A DNA stretch of 64,000 nucleotides. Source: an uncultured Opitutia bacterium. GTDB lineage: Bacteria > Verrucomicrobiota > Verrucomicrobiia > Opitutales > Opitutaceae. Of this stretch, positions 33,021-41,262 are shown in pieces. The translations under genes were made by a program, and so were the position numbers. Below the pieces are notes generated by a model, which was given only the letters and a program-made list of their open reading frames with translations, was not told the DNA's origin and ran no database searches. Numbering within the stretch: the stretch's first letter is position 1; each line of letters starts with the position of its first letter. The stretch lies in the NCBI GenBank assembly GCA_903872505.1, contig CAIQKV010000078.1, forward strand, positions 83,856 to 147,855. Reading direction: 5' to 3'.

Positions 33021-34136
33021 TCAGGTCCTCAGGTCGCGCAACAGCTGCGTAAAACGCTCGTAGCGGGACTCCCAGGTGTTGGCCTGGGCCCGAGCGATGC
33101 GGGCGGCGCGCGCCTCCGCGGTGTCGGTGGCCACCACCCGCTCGATCGCGGGAACCCACTGCTTCGGTCCCAGCGGGTAATTCAGCATGTCCGGCAGTTC
33201 CGCGACCAGCTCGGGCAGCGGGCTCGCCATCACCGGGCGGCCGGTCGCCAGGCATTCGTAGGTCTTGGCCGGCATCACCGCCTCGGTGTAGCCGTTCAGG
33301 GCGTAGGGCAGCAGGATCACGTCCGCCTGCTCGACAAACTCCCGCAGCCGCTCATGCGGCACCTGGCCGGGGAGGATGACGTTGGCCGGAAAGGCATGCG
33401 GGGTTTTCACCGGGCCGACCAGGAGCAGCCGCCAGCCGGGCCGCTCCCGCGCGATGTGGTCCAGCAGCGCGAAGTCGAGATGCTGGTGGTGCAGGTGCCC
33501 GTAGTAGAGCAGCACCAGCCGGTCGAGGGGCGCGGACGGGCGCGGCGCGACGAGGAAGCGCTCGACGAGGGCGCCGTGCGGCAGCTGCACGCAGCGCCGG
33601 GCCTTGGGCTGCTTCCGGGTCAGCAACGTGCGGCTGGGCACCAGCGTGAGATCCGCCTGCCGCAGCAACTGCCGCTCGTCCGCCGGCAAAAACTCCGGGA
33701 TGCCGCGCACGGCCAGCCAGTCGTCGGTGCAGTCGTAGACCAGCCGGCGGTGCGGCACACGCTCGATCAGCTGCAGTGCCGTGCGCGCCGCGGAATAGTT
33801 GACGATCAGGTCGACGCCGCGGCGCAGCTCCGGGTGCCACGCGAGCCAGCGGTTGAGCAGGACGGCGTTGAACCGGCACCACTCCGGGCTGATCGCGGGC
33901 AGCACGAGCGGGCGGACCACGCTCACGCCGGCGGGTGGCGGCGCGGAGCGGAGCTTTCGGGACGGCTTGAACCAGCCCCACAGCCGCCCCAGGTCCTGCC
34001 AAGTCGGGCGCCGCACGCCCGGAATCTCGCAAAACACCACATCGTAGTCCCGCGCGCACAGCGTCGCCATCGTCTGGTGACGCTGCCAGACGAAGTCCCA
34101 GCGGATATTCGAAATGAAGAGGGCGGTCGGGCGCAT
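33021..34136 (-). CDS. GT-B glycosyltransferase (GT1/GT4-like)
   Basis: This encodes 371 residues. Opens with ALFISNIRWDFVWQRHQTMA, as in teichuronic-acid TuaH-like and related GT-B enzymes. It continues with LVYDCTDDWLAVRG, ADLTLVPSRTLLTRKQ, LLYYGHLHHQHLDFALLDHI and the C-terminal donor site ADVILLPYALNGYTEAVMPAKTYECLATGRPV. In that site the Glu of the PxKxYE patch contacts the nucleotide sugar. It adds a sugar in the cytoplasm. It is the last gene of the minus-strand run, with a gap of only two bases after the GT2 upstream. Confidence 0.87.
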   Translation of the reverse strand: MRPTALFISNIRWDFVWQRHQTMATLCARDYDVVFCEIPGVRRPTWQDLGRLWGWFKPSRKLRSAPPPAGVSVVRPLVLPAISPEWCRFNAVLLNRWLAWHPELRRGVDLIVNYSAARTALQLIERVPHRRLVYDCTDDWLAVRGIPEFLPADERQLLRQADLTLVPSRTLLTRKQPKARRCVQLPHGALVERFLVAPRPSAPLDRLVLLYYGHLHHQHLDFALLDHIARERPGWRLLLVGPVKTPHAFPANVILPGQVPHERLREFVEQADVILLPYALNGYTEAVMPAKTYECLATGRPVMASPLPELVAELPDMLNYPLGPKQWVPAIERVVATDTAEARAARIARAQANTWESRYERFTQLLRDLRT

Positions 34137-34138
34137 GT

Positions 34139-34927
34139 TCAGTCTCCGCGGTAAATCCGGCGCATGGAAACGAAACCGTGGCGGCGGATCCGGTCGAGGT
34201 AAACCGGAAGATTGTCGCGGCCAAACCGCAGGCGGGACCCGAGCGGGGCCGGGGCGTCGGCCCAGCGCGCCAGCGCCCGGCTTTTCTCGACGTCGGCGGC
34301 CGCCTCGTCCTTGGACAGCTGGCCGGGATGCAGCCGGAAGCGGGCGACCTCCGCGGAAACATATTCAAAGCGCACCCCGCCGGCCAGCGCCCGGCTGAAC
34401 AAATCCAAATCACCCGCCAGCCGGTAGCCTGCATCAAACCCGCGCAAAGTCGTCAGCAGTGACGACCGCACCCAGGTACCCGGCTGGGCGAACGGGACGA
34501 TCCCGCGCGCGAGCAGGGCCGCGAGGTCCCCGGCCTGATGCGCCACCGGCAGCCAGCCTTGGAGCGCACCGTGCGCATCGACCAGGCTGACGCGGCCGTA
34601 GACCACGCCGATTTCCGGGTTCTGCTCGAGCCGCCGCAAGGCCTCCGCCGCTCCGGCCGCACAGAGCACATCGTCGTCGTTGAGATAAGTAAAAGCCTCG
34701 GAGTCCCCCGCCGCGGCGATCCCGGCATTGAGGGCGGCGTACATGCCCCCACCCGGCTCGGCCACCACCTGCGCCTGGGGAAAGCGTTGCTCCAACTCCG
34801 CCCGGACCGCCGCCGGACAGACCAGCACGTGCCGGCACGCGGACCCCAGTCCGGCCACGCTGGCCGCGGTTTCCGCCAGCCACGGCGACTGGCCGAGCGT
34901 GGGCGTGACGATAAGCAGGTTGCTCAT
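34139..34927 (-). CDS. GT2 glycosyltransferase
   Basis: This encodes 262 residues, starting at the ATG at 34927, which overlaps the heptosyltransferase stop by 4 bases (ATGA). Motifs: LLIVTPTLGQSPWLAETAAS, GGGMYAALNAGIAAAGDSEA and the metal site YLNDDDVL. The N-terminal strand is followed by an unusually short helix, and the GMYAALNAG patch resembles the GIYDAMNKG patch of exopolysaccharide transferases. The end (LRFGRDNLPVYLDRIRRHGF) is basic and probably sits at the membrane. Sugar and linkage unknown. Confidence 0.85.
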   Translation of the reverse strand: MSNLLIVTPTLGQSPWLAETAASVAGLGSACRHVLVCPAAVRAELEQRFPQAQVVAEPGGGMYAALNAGIAAAGDSEAFTYLNDDDVLCAAGAAEALRRLEQNPEIGVVYGRVSLVDAHGALQGWLPVAHQAGDLAALLARGIVPFAQPGTWVRSSLLTTLRGFDAGYRLAGDLDLFSRALAGGVRFEYVSAEVARFRLHPGQLSKDEAAADVEKSRALARWADAPAPLGSRLRFGRDNLPVYLDRIRRHGFVSMRRIYRGD

Positions 34928-36099
34928 GCGGACGCTCCTTCCTGCAGGGCCTTGGCGACCGCCACACGCACGGACTCGAGGGAGATGCGTGTCAGGCAAT
35001 AGGGTTCAGGGTGAATGCACTTCCAGTTGCATCCGAAGCAATCGAGCGGATGGGTGAGCCAAACCTGTCGCGCGGACCGCCTCCACGGGCCAAACTCTCC
35101 AAAGTGCCCGCCGCCGATCAGGATCACTGCCGGCCGGTCGAAGCTCGCCGCGAGGTGCGCTGTCGCGGTCTCCACCGACACGACCAGGCCTGCCCCCGCC
35201 ACGTTCTTCGCAAATGCGACCACGTCCATCGGTGCCGCGCAAGTGACGCCGGTGACGCCGCGGTCCTGCAGGATGGCCACGAGTCGCCGCAACCGCGGCT
35301 GCTGCGCCAAGTCACCGCAGAGCGTGATCGGCGCGGACGACATTGTCCGCACCGTCTGTAATGCCGCCGTAAGCAGCGGCCCGGGAAAGTCCCGGATCTC
35401 TGCGCTGCCAAACGGTGTTACTAGTATTCCCACTTGGGCCGTACCAGCACTCACCTGCTCAAACCGGGGAATGATTTCCGCCGCTGCCACCGGCCGGCCC
35501 AAGACGTGCGCCAGCAGCTGCCGGTGCCGTTCCTGCTCGCGGCAGCCGGCTGGGTCCGCTGCCGCGGGCGGCACATACCTCGTTCGGACAGCAGCCGCAT
35601 GCGCAAAAGTGCGGCGGGCGGCAAATTCACGTTCCGCCCGCGCCTCGTCGATTACGTGGGTGCGGCCGCCCAGCCACGTCAGGACCAGCTCGTCCCAATC
35701 GTCCCGCTGGTGCCGCAGACAGATCACCACCTCGGCGGAAACGCCGCCGAGCAGGGCCCGGGCCTTCCGCCCATCCCAGAGCAGGCGCTTGTGCCCCACC
35801 CCGATGGGCAGGATCAGCCGCGCCGTGCGCGGGAACTCCTGCTCGGCCAGCGGTGCCACTTGGGGCGAGACAATCAGCAGGCATTGTTCCTCGCCAAAGC
35901 TGGCGAGCACCTGGCGGATCGCCGAGACCGCGAGCACGAAATCGCCCAGGCGGTCGAGCTTGACGATCGCGGCCCGGTACTGGCCGGGCCTTTCGCGGAC
36001 GATGGGGCGCGCAAGCCACCGGGTGAGCAGGCGGCGCAGACCCCTGACCGGCCCGCCAGCACCTGCCTGCGAGCTGTGAGTTGTCGGCGTCATGCCCAT
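34924..36099 (-). CDS. GT9 ADP-heptose:LPS heptosyltransferase-like protein
   Basis: This encodes 391 residues. I chose the ATG at 36099, which has GGAGAG six bases upstream, over a second ATG at 36093 and the track start at 36123. GT9 marks: IVKLDRLGDFVLAVSAIRQV, ISFLRHQRDDWDE-like region (VVICLRHQRDDWDEL), VGILVTPFGSAEIRDFPG, ITLCGDL and GLVVSVETATAHLAASFDRPAV. The C-terminal CFGCNWKCIHPEPYCLTRIS contains the Cys cluster seen near the end of many GT9 proteins. The family transfers heptose to LPS core; this one may use another sugar. Confidence 0.88.
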   Translation of the reverse strand: MGMTPTTHSSQAGAGGPVRGLRRLLTRWLARPIVRERPGQYRAAIVKLDRLGDFVLAVSAIRQVLASFGEEQCLLIVSPQVAPLAEQEFPRTARLILPIGVGHKRLLWDGRKARALLGGVSAEVVICLRHQRDDWDELVLTWLGGRTHVIDEARAEREFAARRTFAHAAAVRTRYVPPAAADPAGCREQERHRQLLAHVLGRPVAAAEIIPRFEQVSAGTAQVGILVTPFGSAEIRDFPGPLLTAALQTVRTMSSAPITLCGDLAQQPRLRRLVAILQDRGVTGVTCAAPMDVVAFAKNVAGAGLVVSVETATAHLAASFDRPAVILIGGGHFGEFGPWRRSARQVWLTHPLDCFGCNWKCIHPEPYCLTRISLESVRVAVAKALQEGASA

Positions 36100-36166
36100 G
36101 CCTCTCCAACTACGCTGATACAATCAGAGCGCTGCAACCATATCGTTGGCGGGGTGCCCGGTCTGC

Positions 36167-37069
36167 TCAAAGCGGCTTGCGCAATTCCAGACAGCAGACG
36201 CCTACCCCGGGCATGTCCGCGAATTGTTCAAACCATTGGTAGGAGTCCGCCGCCGTCCACGGGGCGTCCACCGCCCAGGCGTAGCTGTACCCTTGGTGCG
36301 CGCGTTCGACAAAAGCCGCGTACGTACCCGCCCGCTTTTCACCGAACCAGGCAATCCGCCTGATCTCCAGGTCCGGCACCTGCGCCAGCAAACGCTGCCG
36401 CACCGCCGCCTCGTCATAGTAGCGCTGGAAAAAATATCCCCGTTCGGTCCGGACGAGGCCCAGTTGGTAGGTGTTTTCGCCGACAAATTCCTCCGTGTAG
36501 GCGGGCGCGCTCATCACCGTGAGGCAAAGCCGGCCCCCGGGCAGCAGGCAGTCAGCCAGGGCCCGCAACGCCCGGCCGTCCTCAGCGTTCCCCGCGATGT
36601 GCTCGAAGACCGAGACGGACCAGATCGCCTGGTAGCGCTGCTTTTCCGCCGCCAGCGCCTGCACATCGAGGCCGGCCACCTCGATCCCGCGCAATCCCAG
36701 GCGCTGCACCCGCTCCCGGATGGTCGAGCTATCGCGGGCATCCGGGTTGGAAATCCGGATCCGCAGTCCCGGCTGGGTCGCGGCCAGATAAAGGGACAGC
36801 AGCGCCGGTGAGGAAACGTCCAGCGCCGGTCCGGTCACGCCCCGCAACGCCTCCGCCACGAAGGAAAATTCGTAGTAGCGGAGAAAATCCACCGGTTGCA
36901 GCGCCATGCGCAGGCTGCCGCGCATGCCGCGGAGGCACATCCGCCAGCCAAGCCGCCGGCCATAGCGGTCAAACTCCAGGCCCGGGAGGCCGCGCCGGCG
37001 GGCGCGCTGCCGTGCCCGGGTGCCGCGCAGCCAGTGCCAGGGAATCAGGAGATGGTCGGATCGGATCAT
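36167..37069 (-). CDS. SAM-dependent methyltransferase-like protein
   Basis: This encodes 300 residues, starting at the ATG at 37069, which overlaps the upstream stop by 4 bases; the track start at 37525 reads through the neighbour in another frame. Fold elements: LDVSSPALLSLYLAATQPGL in place of motif I (the glycine-rich loop is degenerate), then VAGLDVQALAAEKQRYQAIW, SVSVFEHIAGNAEDGRAL and CLLPGGRLCLTVM, which fit Methyltransf_11/DUF268-like proteins of polysaccharide loci. It may still bind SAM, but the altered loop leaves activity uncertain. The C-terminal third is aromatic-rich (GYSYAWAVDAPWTAADSYQW). Confidence 0.7.
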   Translation of the reverse strand: MIRSDHLLIPWHWLRGTRARQRARRRGLPGLEFDRYGRRLGWRMCLRGMRGSLRMALQPVDFLRYYEFSFVAEALRGVTGPALDVSSPALLSLYLAATQPGLRIRISNPDARDSSTIRERVQRLGLRGIEVAGLDVQALAAEKQRYQAIWSVSVFEHIAGNAEDGRALRALADCLLPGGRLCLTVMSAPAYTEEFVGENTYQLGLVRTERGYFFQRYYDEAAVRQRLLAQVPDLEIRRIAWFGEKRAGTYAAFVERAHQGYSYAWAVDAPWTAADSYQWFEQFADMPGVGVCCLELRKPL

Positions 37070-38010
37070 GGCACGGCCCGGCCCAGCAGCCGGCGGGCTG
37101 ATCGGCGCAGCAACCCGGCGTATCCGCCGGAATACAGTGTGTGCTCGGTATGGCTGTCCGCGCGCCGGTCCCGCTCGATATTTTCCGGATGCCGCAGCGG
37201 GAAGGTCAGCTCCGCCGTGGGCCGGCAGAGCCGGCGCTCCGCCGGCCGCATGTGCGTGGCATCGAGGCCAAAGCCGATGTTGGTCACCAGATTGACCCCG
37301 GGGAGCGCCGCCAGCCCGCCATGACGCCACATCGCGTAGGTCCAGCGGTAGGCCCAGCTGTCCACTTTCCCGGCGTGGACCCGGTCGAAAACGTCCCGCC
37401 AGTACTGCGCCGCCCCGGGTTCGCTGAACTGCTCGCGCAACCAGCTCGTTTCCCGCGCCGCCGGCCAGTCCTTCATCTCCCAGTCGAAGTGCTTCCATGA
37501 CCGGCGCCATGCCGCCCAGCCCCAAACGTGGTTGTACCGCGAAAAATAATACCGGTCCGGCTGCGCACGGGCTTGAAAATTAGCCCCGCCTATGTGGCTG
37601 ATCCGGTCATCATCCCGATACCGGGCGAGCAACTCGGCGCTGAACGGGAAAAAACTCCGACCCGGCACGCAATCATCTTCGAGAATAATGGCCTCGGGTT
37701 CGCGGGCAAAGACCGCGTCCAGCCCCGATGACACACGCCGCGCGCACCCGAGGTTCGCCGGCGCATAGTCGCGAATCACCTCGCAGGGCCAGTCCACGCC
37801 GTGCTCGACCAGCGACCGCACCTCCGCGCACAAAGCGGGCTCACCCGGCCGGTCGCGCCGCGGGCCGTCGGCCACGACGTAGAGCCGCGACGGCTGCGCG
37901 GCACGGATCGCCGCCAGCGACCGGGCCGTGCAACCCGGCCGGTTGAATACAACAAGAACGACCGTGGTAGTCAGCGCGGGTTCTCTCGCCGTGGCGGCGG
38001 ACGGATTCAT
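37066..38010 (-). CDS. GT2-like glycosyltransferase (HlpA/GNT-I-like group)
   Basis: This encodes 314 residues. Opens TTVVLVVFNRPGCTARSLAA, then LYVVADGPRRDRPGE, and the metal site AIILEDDCVPGRSFFPFSAE, where EDD replaces the DxD. YRDDDRISHIGGANF and YFSRYNHVWGWAAWRRSWKHFD complete the signature of the group often annotated as 'hemolytic protein HlpA-like' or GNT-I-like transferases. The AWRR... DSWAYRWTY patch is also usual there. It would add a sugar in the cytoplasm. It overlaps the methyltransferase downstream by 4 bases. Confidence 0.83.
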   Translation of the reverse strand: MNPSAATAREPALTTTVVLVVFNRPGCTARSLAAIRAAQPSRLYVVADGPRRDRPGEPALCAEVRSLVEHGVDWPCEVIRDYAPANLGCARRVSSGLDAVFAREPEAIILEDDCVPGRSFFPFSAELLARYRDDDRISHIGGANFQARAQPDRYYFSRYNHVWGWAAWRRSWKHFDWEMKDWPAARETSWLREQFSEPGAAQYWRDVFDRVHAGKVDSWAYRWTYAMWRHGGLAALPGVNLVTNIGFGLDATHMRPAERRLCRPTAELTFPLRHPENIERDRRADSHTEHTLYSGGYAGLLRRSARRLLGRAVP

Positions 38011-38041
38011 GGTATCGGAGGAGGAGGATTCCGATCGCTGT

Positions 38042-39022
38042 TCATTTTACCGATCGCGAGAACTCCGGATGCCGGGCTGCTCCCACCATTCCATCGCTGA
38101 TCAGTTGATCGTGGGCCATCACTTGATTCGCCGACACCACCGGCCACAGCGGGACGCCGCCTACGAAGGCGGCGGTGGCCGAGAAGGTGCTTGGGGCGCT
38201 GACGATGAAGTCGCACAGGGAAAGCTCGACCCAATTCTCAAACCAATGTCCGGCCGACCGGGGATTGCCGCTCGCGAGATGCACGGGCAGGCCGCCAAAA
38301 TCCGCCGGATCCTGCCAGTCTTCCGATGCCACCACCACGCCGACCCTGCGCCCGCCGTGCAAATCGAGCAACTGTCGGATCCACCCGGCGTATTGCGCAC
38401 TGGTGAAAAAAAACCGCCCGCCGTCCCACACCCGGTAATCCGATTGCCGGACGAGCACGCCCACGAGCACATCGTAACGCGCTCGGAGCAGAGTCATGAA
38501 CTCCTGCGCCGGTCGGGCAAATTCAGGCGCCGGGAGAAAATATCCGCGAAGCTCCGCCTGATACTGCTCAAAAAGGCGCCAACTCGCAATTTTCCAGCCG
38601 CTGCACGTCGTGACAGGCGACCGCGCCACGCGGGGGAAAAAAACGGGGTCGTCCAAGTCGATGCCTTCACTCTTCGATCCGCCGTCGGTGATGGCCTGCC
38701 AGCCCGGCCGCCACCGACCGGCGACGTGCACGAGACTCGACCACCGATCGCGGTCCAGCCCGCCCCGGCGCATCCAGCCGGGCAAATCGTCGAGCCGCCG
38801 GGCCCACGCGTCCATACGGGATGGCCGGATCGGAAACAGGCAGGCGGGGTGTTGGCGCCAAACGTCGAAATAGGTCGCGTAGGGCCAGAACGCCAGGTCA
38901 AGCACCTCGACTTGCCCTTCATGCGCCCGCACCCAGGCCATCCAGTGGGTGAAACGAATGAGCTGGTTGCCCAGCCGGCCGGCACCATGCGTGTAGAGGA
39001 CCATTGGCGAAGTTGCGGTCAT
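38042..39022 (-). CDS. GT11-like alpha-1,2-fucosyltransferase family protein
   Basis: This encodes 326 residues, starting at the ATG at 39022; the 72-residue extension of the track start lies over the FkbM gene. The N terminus has YTHGAGRLGNQLIRFTHWMAWVRAH, the GGLGNQ-type motif of GT11 and related fucosyltransferases, then VLVGVLVRQSDYRVWDGGRF (a V-R-x-x-D site close to the HxRRxD motif) and FIVSAPSTFSATAAFVGG, the NSSFSWWAA-like C-terminal motif. These suggest transfer of fucose or a similar 6-deoxy sugar from a GDP donor. The changes (R for G in GGLGN, RQSD for RRGD) make donor and linkage uncertain. Confidence 0.65.
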   Translation of the reverse strand: MTATSPMVLYTHGAGRLGNQLIRFTHWMAWVRAHEGQVEVLDLAFWPYATYFDVWRQHPACLFPIRPSRMDAWARRLDDLPGWMRRGGLDRDRWSSLVHVAGRWRPGWQAITDGGSKSEGIDLDDPVFFPRVARSPVTTCSGWKIASWRLFEQYQAELRGYFLPAPEFARPAQEFMTLLRARYDVLVGVLVRQSDYRVWDGGRFFFTSAQYAGWIRQLLDLHGGRRVGVVVASEDWQDPADFGGLPVHLASGNPRSAGHWFENWVELSLCDFIVSAPSTFSATAAFVGGVPLWPVVSANQVMAHDQLISDGMVGAARHPEFSRSVK

Positions 39023-39035
39023 CGTGCCCCTGGCG

Positions 39036-39830
39036 TTAATGGCGGTTCCACCGCGGCGCCACCGCGACATAGTTCGCATAGGAATAGTTCTCCATCCACG
39101 CTTGGTAAGGGCGCAGTTCGAGGGCGTTGGGAAACAACTTGGCGAGCTTATAACCCCGCTCTTCCAGCAGCTCATAAATACTGCGCAAGGTCGTGCCGGC
39201 GTCGGCCGTTGTGCCTCCATATTCAAACTGAATGACATCCACGACCTCTGGTCGCAGCGCCATTTCCAGTCCGCGCAAGACGGCCAGTTCCGAGCCTTCC
39301 ACGTCGAGTTTTAGCAGATCGATCCGCGGTACTTTGTGCGACTCCAGGTAATCCTTGAGTCGGAGCAACGGAACTTGGATCGTTTCTCCCGGCACCACCG
39401 CCGCGGTGCGGCGCGGCACGAGTGAAGCGAGGCTGCTGCCGGACCGTCCAGAAAACAAGGCGGCCTCTCCACATTGGTCGGCGAGGGCCGCCCTCACGAT
39501 ATGCACCGCCGCATCGGCCACGAATGCCTGCCGCAACCGTTCCACGTTATGGGGCGAGGGCTCAAAGGCATGCACTTCGATGGGACAACCTGCCCCTCGC
39601 GCCTCCACCAGAATCAACCGGGTGTAGTCGCCGGCATTGGCTCCCGCGTCACACGCGACGAACGCCCGCTGCGTTCCAGCCGCGTGCGCCGCGATCAGCT
39701 GCCGCAGCAGCCAGCGTTCGCCATTGTGCGCCGGCCGGGGATCGTCATTGTTTTCCGCCAACCGGAAAAGCCGGCGGCCCAGCGAGCGGGTGCCCCGCCG
39801 CCACCAGGGGGAATTCACGCGCAGATTCAT
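39036..39830 (-). CDS. FkbM-family SAM-dependent methyltransferase
   Basis: This encodes 264 residues. FkbM marks: FVACDAGANAGDYTRLILVE as the SAM loop, IEVHAFEPSPHNVERLRQAF as the acidic strand, VHIVRAALADQCGEAALF, VPLLRLKDYLE, and PRIDLLKLDVEGSELAVLRGLE, the best-conserved FkbM stretch. IQFEYGGTTADAGTTLRSIYELL follows, as in glycan-locus members. FkbM proteins O-methylate sugars or polyketides. The gene overlaps the upstream methyltransferase by 4 bases and leads into the fucosyltransferase-like gene after 13 bases, so the acceptor may be the deoxy sugar of this glycan. Confidence 0.9.
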   Translation of the reverse strand: MNLRVNSPWWRRGTRSLGRRLFRLAENNDDPRPAHNGERWLLRQLIAAHAAGTQRAFVACDAGANAGDYTRLILVEARGAGCPIEVHAFEPSPHNVERLRQAFVADAAVHIVRAALADQCGEAALFSGRSGSSLASLVPRRTAAVVPGETIQVPLLRLKDYLESHKVPRIDLLKLDVEGSELAVLRGLEMALRPEVVDVIQFEYGGTTADAGTTLRSIYELLEERGYKLAKLFPNALELRPYQAWMENYSYANYVAVAPRWNRH

Positions 39831-40612
39831 GGCCGGCGCAGGTGATAGAGGCCCGTGCCGAATCCCCGCGCAGGGTCATAAGCCGGGAACAGCGCACGGC
39901 CGTAGATGTATCGCTCCTCCACGAGGTCAAGCCCGGGAAAGAGCGCCAAGAGGTAGGCCCGGGTGAAGGCGCGATGCGCATTGAAGCAGACCCGGCATTC
40001 GGCATCCACTGGGACACTGACGAAGAGATCCCCACCCGGCGCCAGCACGCGGCCCAGCTCGGCCGCGGCCTTCTCCGAACCCGCCGCGTCAAACGAGTCC
40101 CCGTAACGCCCCAACCCAATGTGCTCGATCACGCAGAGGGACGAAAGGCTCGCCACCGATCGATCCGCAAACGGCAAGGCCAGGACCGATCCGTGCTTGA
40201 AGGTAAATCCGGCGACCTCGATGTCCACCGGCCGGATATCGATTAGCGTGACCGGAACAAACTGCGCGACGAGCGCCATTGACTTTACCGAAGACGCGAC
40301 ATCCACGTGCCGGGCCGGCCGCCGCATGGCGATCTTGCGGGCAAACCAGGTGTCCTGCAGGAAATACGTCGGTTCCACCGGCGTGGTGGTCGTGCGATCC
40401 GTCAGGTACGGCTGGATATACTGGCCGCGCATGACGAACGGAGAGCCGGCGTTGAGCCGGCGGAACTGGCGGTATTCCCCCGCAAAGCCAGCCAGCCGCC
40501 GCAGCCCGGTCACCCAGCGGAAGCCGGCGCCAAATTGGACGGACAGTGCGCGCCACGCTTCGCGGATCACCCGCAACGGCGGACATTGCTTGAGCCAGTG
40601 GGGAAGTTTCAT
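39827..40612 (-). CDS. DUF268/Methyltransf-type protein of a polysaccharide locus
   Basis: This encodes 261 residues, starting at the ATG at 40612, inside a 4-base overlap with the upstream gene. The pattern is that of DUF268 proteins: YFLQDTWFARKIAMRRPARHVDVASSVKSM, VPVTLIDIRPVDIEVAGFTFKHGSVLALPF, SLSSLCVIEHIGLGRYGDSFD and ELGRVLAPGGDLFVSVPV. This is a methyltransferase-like fold with DVASS in the SAM-loop place and HIGLGRYGD as the family's signature. Members occur in exopolysaccharide clusters; activity is unproven to my knowledge. Part of a run of three methyltransferase-like genes. Confidence 0.8.
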   Translation of the reverse strand: MKLPHWLKQCPPLRVIREAWRALSVQFGAGFRWVTGLRRLAGFAGEYRQFRRLNAGSPFVMRGQYIQPYLTDRTTTTPVEPTYFLQDTWFARKIAMRRPARHVDVASSVKSMALVAQFVPVTLIDIRPVDIEVAGFTFKHGSVLALPFADRSVASLSSLCVIEHIGLGRYGDSFDAAGSEKAAAELGRVLAPGGDLFVSVPVDAECRVCFNAHRAFTRAYLLALFPGLDLVEERYIYGRALFPAYDPARGFGTGLYHLRRP

Positions 40613-41253
40613 CCGCAGATTCTCCTCCACAACCGACCCAGACGGCCGTGGCTTCGCGCGCGGGCGGCGGTAGCCTCCGCTTGCAACCATGAATTCATAA
40701 AATCCCGGTCCGCGACGGGCACGGCCACGAACACATCGTCAGAAAGTACGACATATCGCCGTCCGTCGGCCCTCAGGACTGCCACCGTGGCAGCCAGATC
40801 GGGCCACAAATCCGCCCGGTGCGGACGCGGCGGCGGCGCGCAGAACAATCGCGCGTCATCGACCATGACCGTGTGGACGCGGGGCGCGGAGTTAATCAAC
40901 GCGACCTCCGCCAACATCGGGCACTCAATTTCGCGACCCGCGGTATCCAGTCCGCTCCAATGCGCATCCAGCCAGAAGAGAGCCGGCTTGGCCAACGCGG
41001 GGACGATCTCGCGAAGGACGGCAGACGACTCGCCTGCTACCAACCGCACATTCGGCGCGGCCTGAAACCGGGCCTTGGCGGCCGCGTGGTAGACCGGTCC
41101 AAGTTCGATCGTCGTCACACGGGCAAAATGTTGCGCCGCCCAAGCCGCGGTGTCGCCCCGATAGGTACCGGTTTCAATGAAGTCGTCGAAGCCGCTCTGG
41201 CGCTGCAGTGCCAAAACCAAGGCTTCGGGCGGACCCATGCGATGTTGTGCCAT
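40609..41253 (-). CDS. Small SAM-methyltransferase-like protein
   Basis: This encodes 214 residues. The ATG at 41253 has AGGA about ten bases upstream; a second ATG at 41238 is possible. FDDFIETGTYRGDTAAWAAQHF is a SAM-loop variant (ETGTYxGDT) found in polysaccharide-locus proteins, followed by VTTIELGPVYHAAAKARF, VRLVAGESSAVLREIV, ALFWLDAHWSG and VHTVMVDDARLFC. The DAHW and DDAR acidic patches resemble the metal or acceptor sites of class I O-methyltransferases acting on sugars. It starts 9 bases after the flippase stop and is translationally coupled to the DUF268 gene. Confidence 0.75.
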   Translation of the reverse strand: MAQHRMGPPEALVLALQRQSGFDDFIETGTYRGDTAAWAAQHFARVTTIELGPVYHAAAKARFQAAPNVRLVAGESSAVLREIVPALAKPALFWLDAHWSGLDTAGREIECPMLAEVALINSAPRVHTVMVDDARLFCAPPPRPHRADLWPDLAATVAVLRADGRRYVVLSDDVFVAVPVADRDFMNSWLQAEATAARARSHGRLGRLWRRICG

Positions 41254-41262
41254 GACTCGATC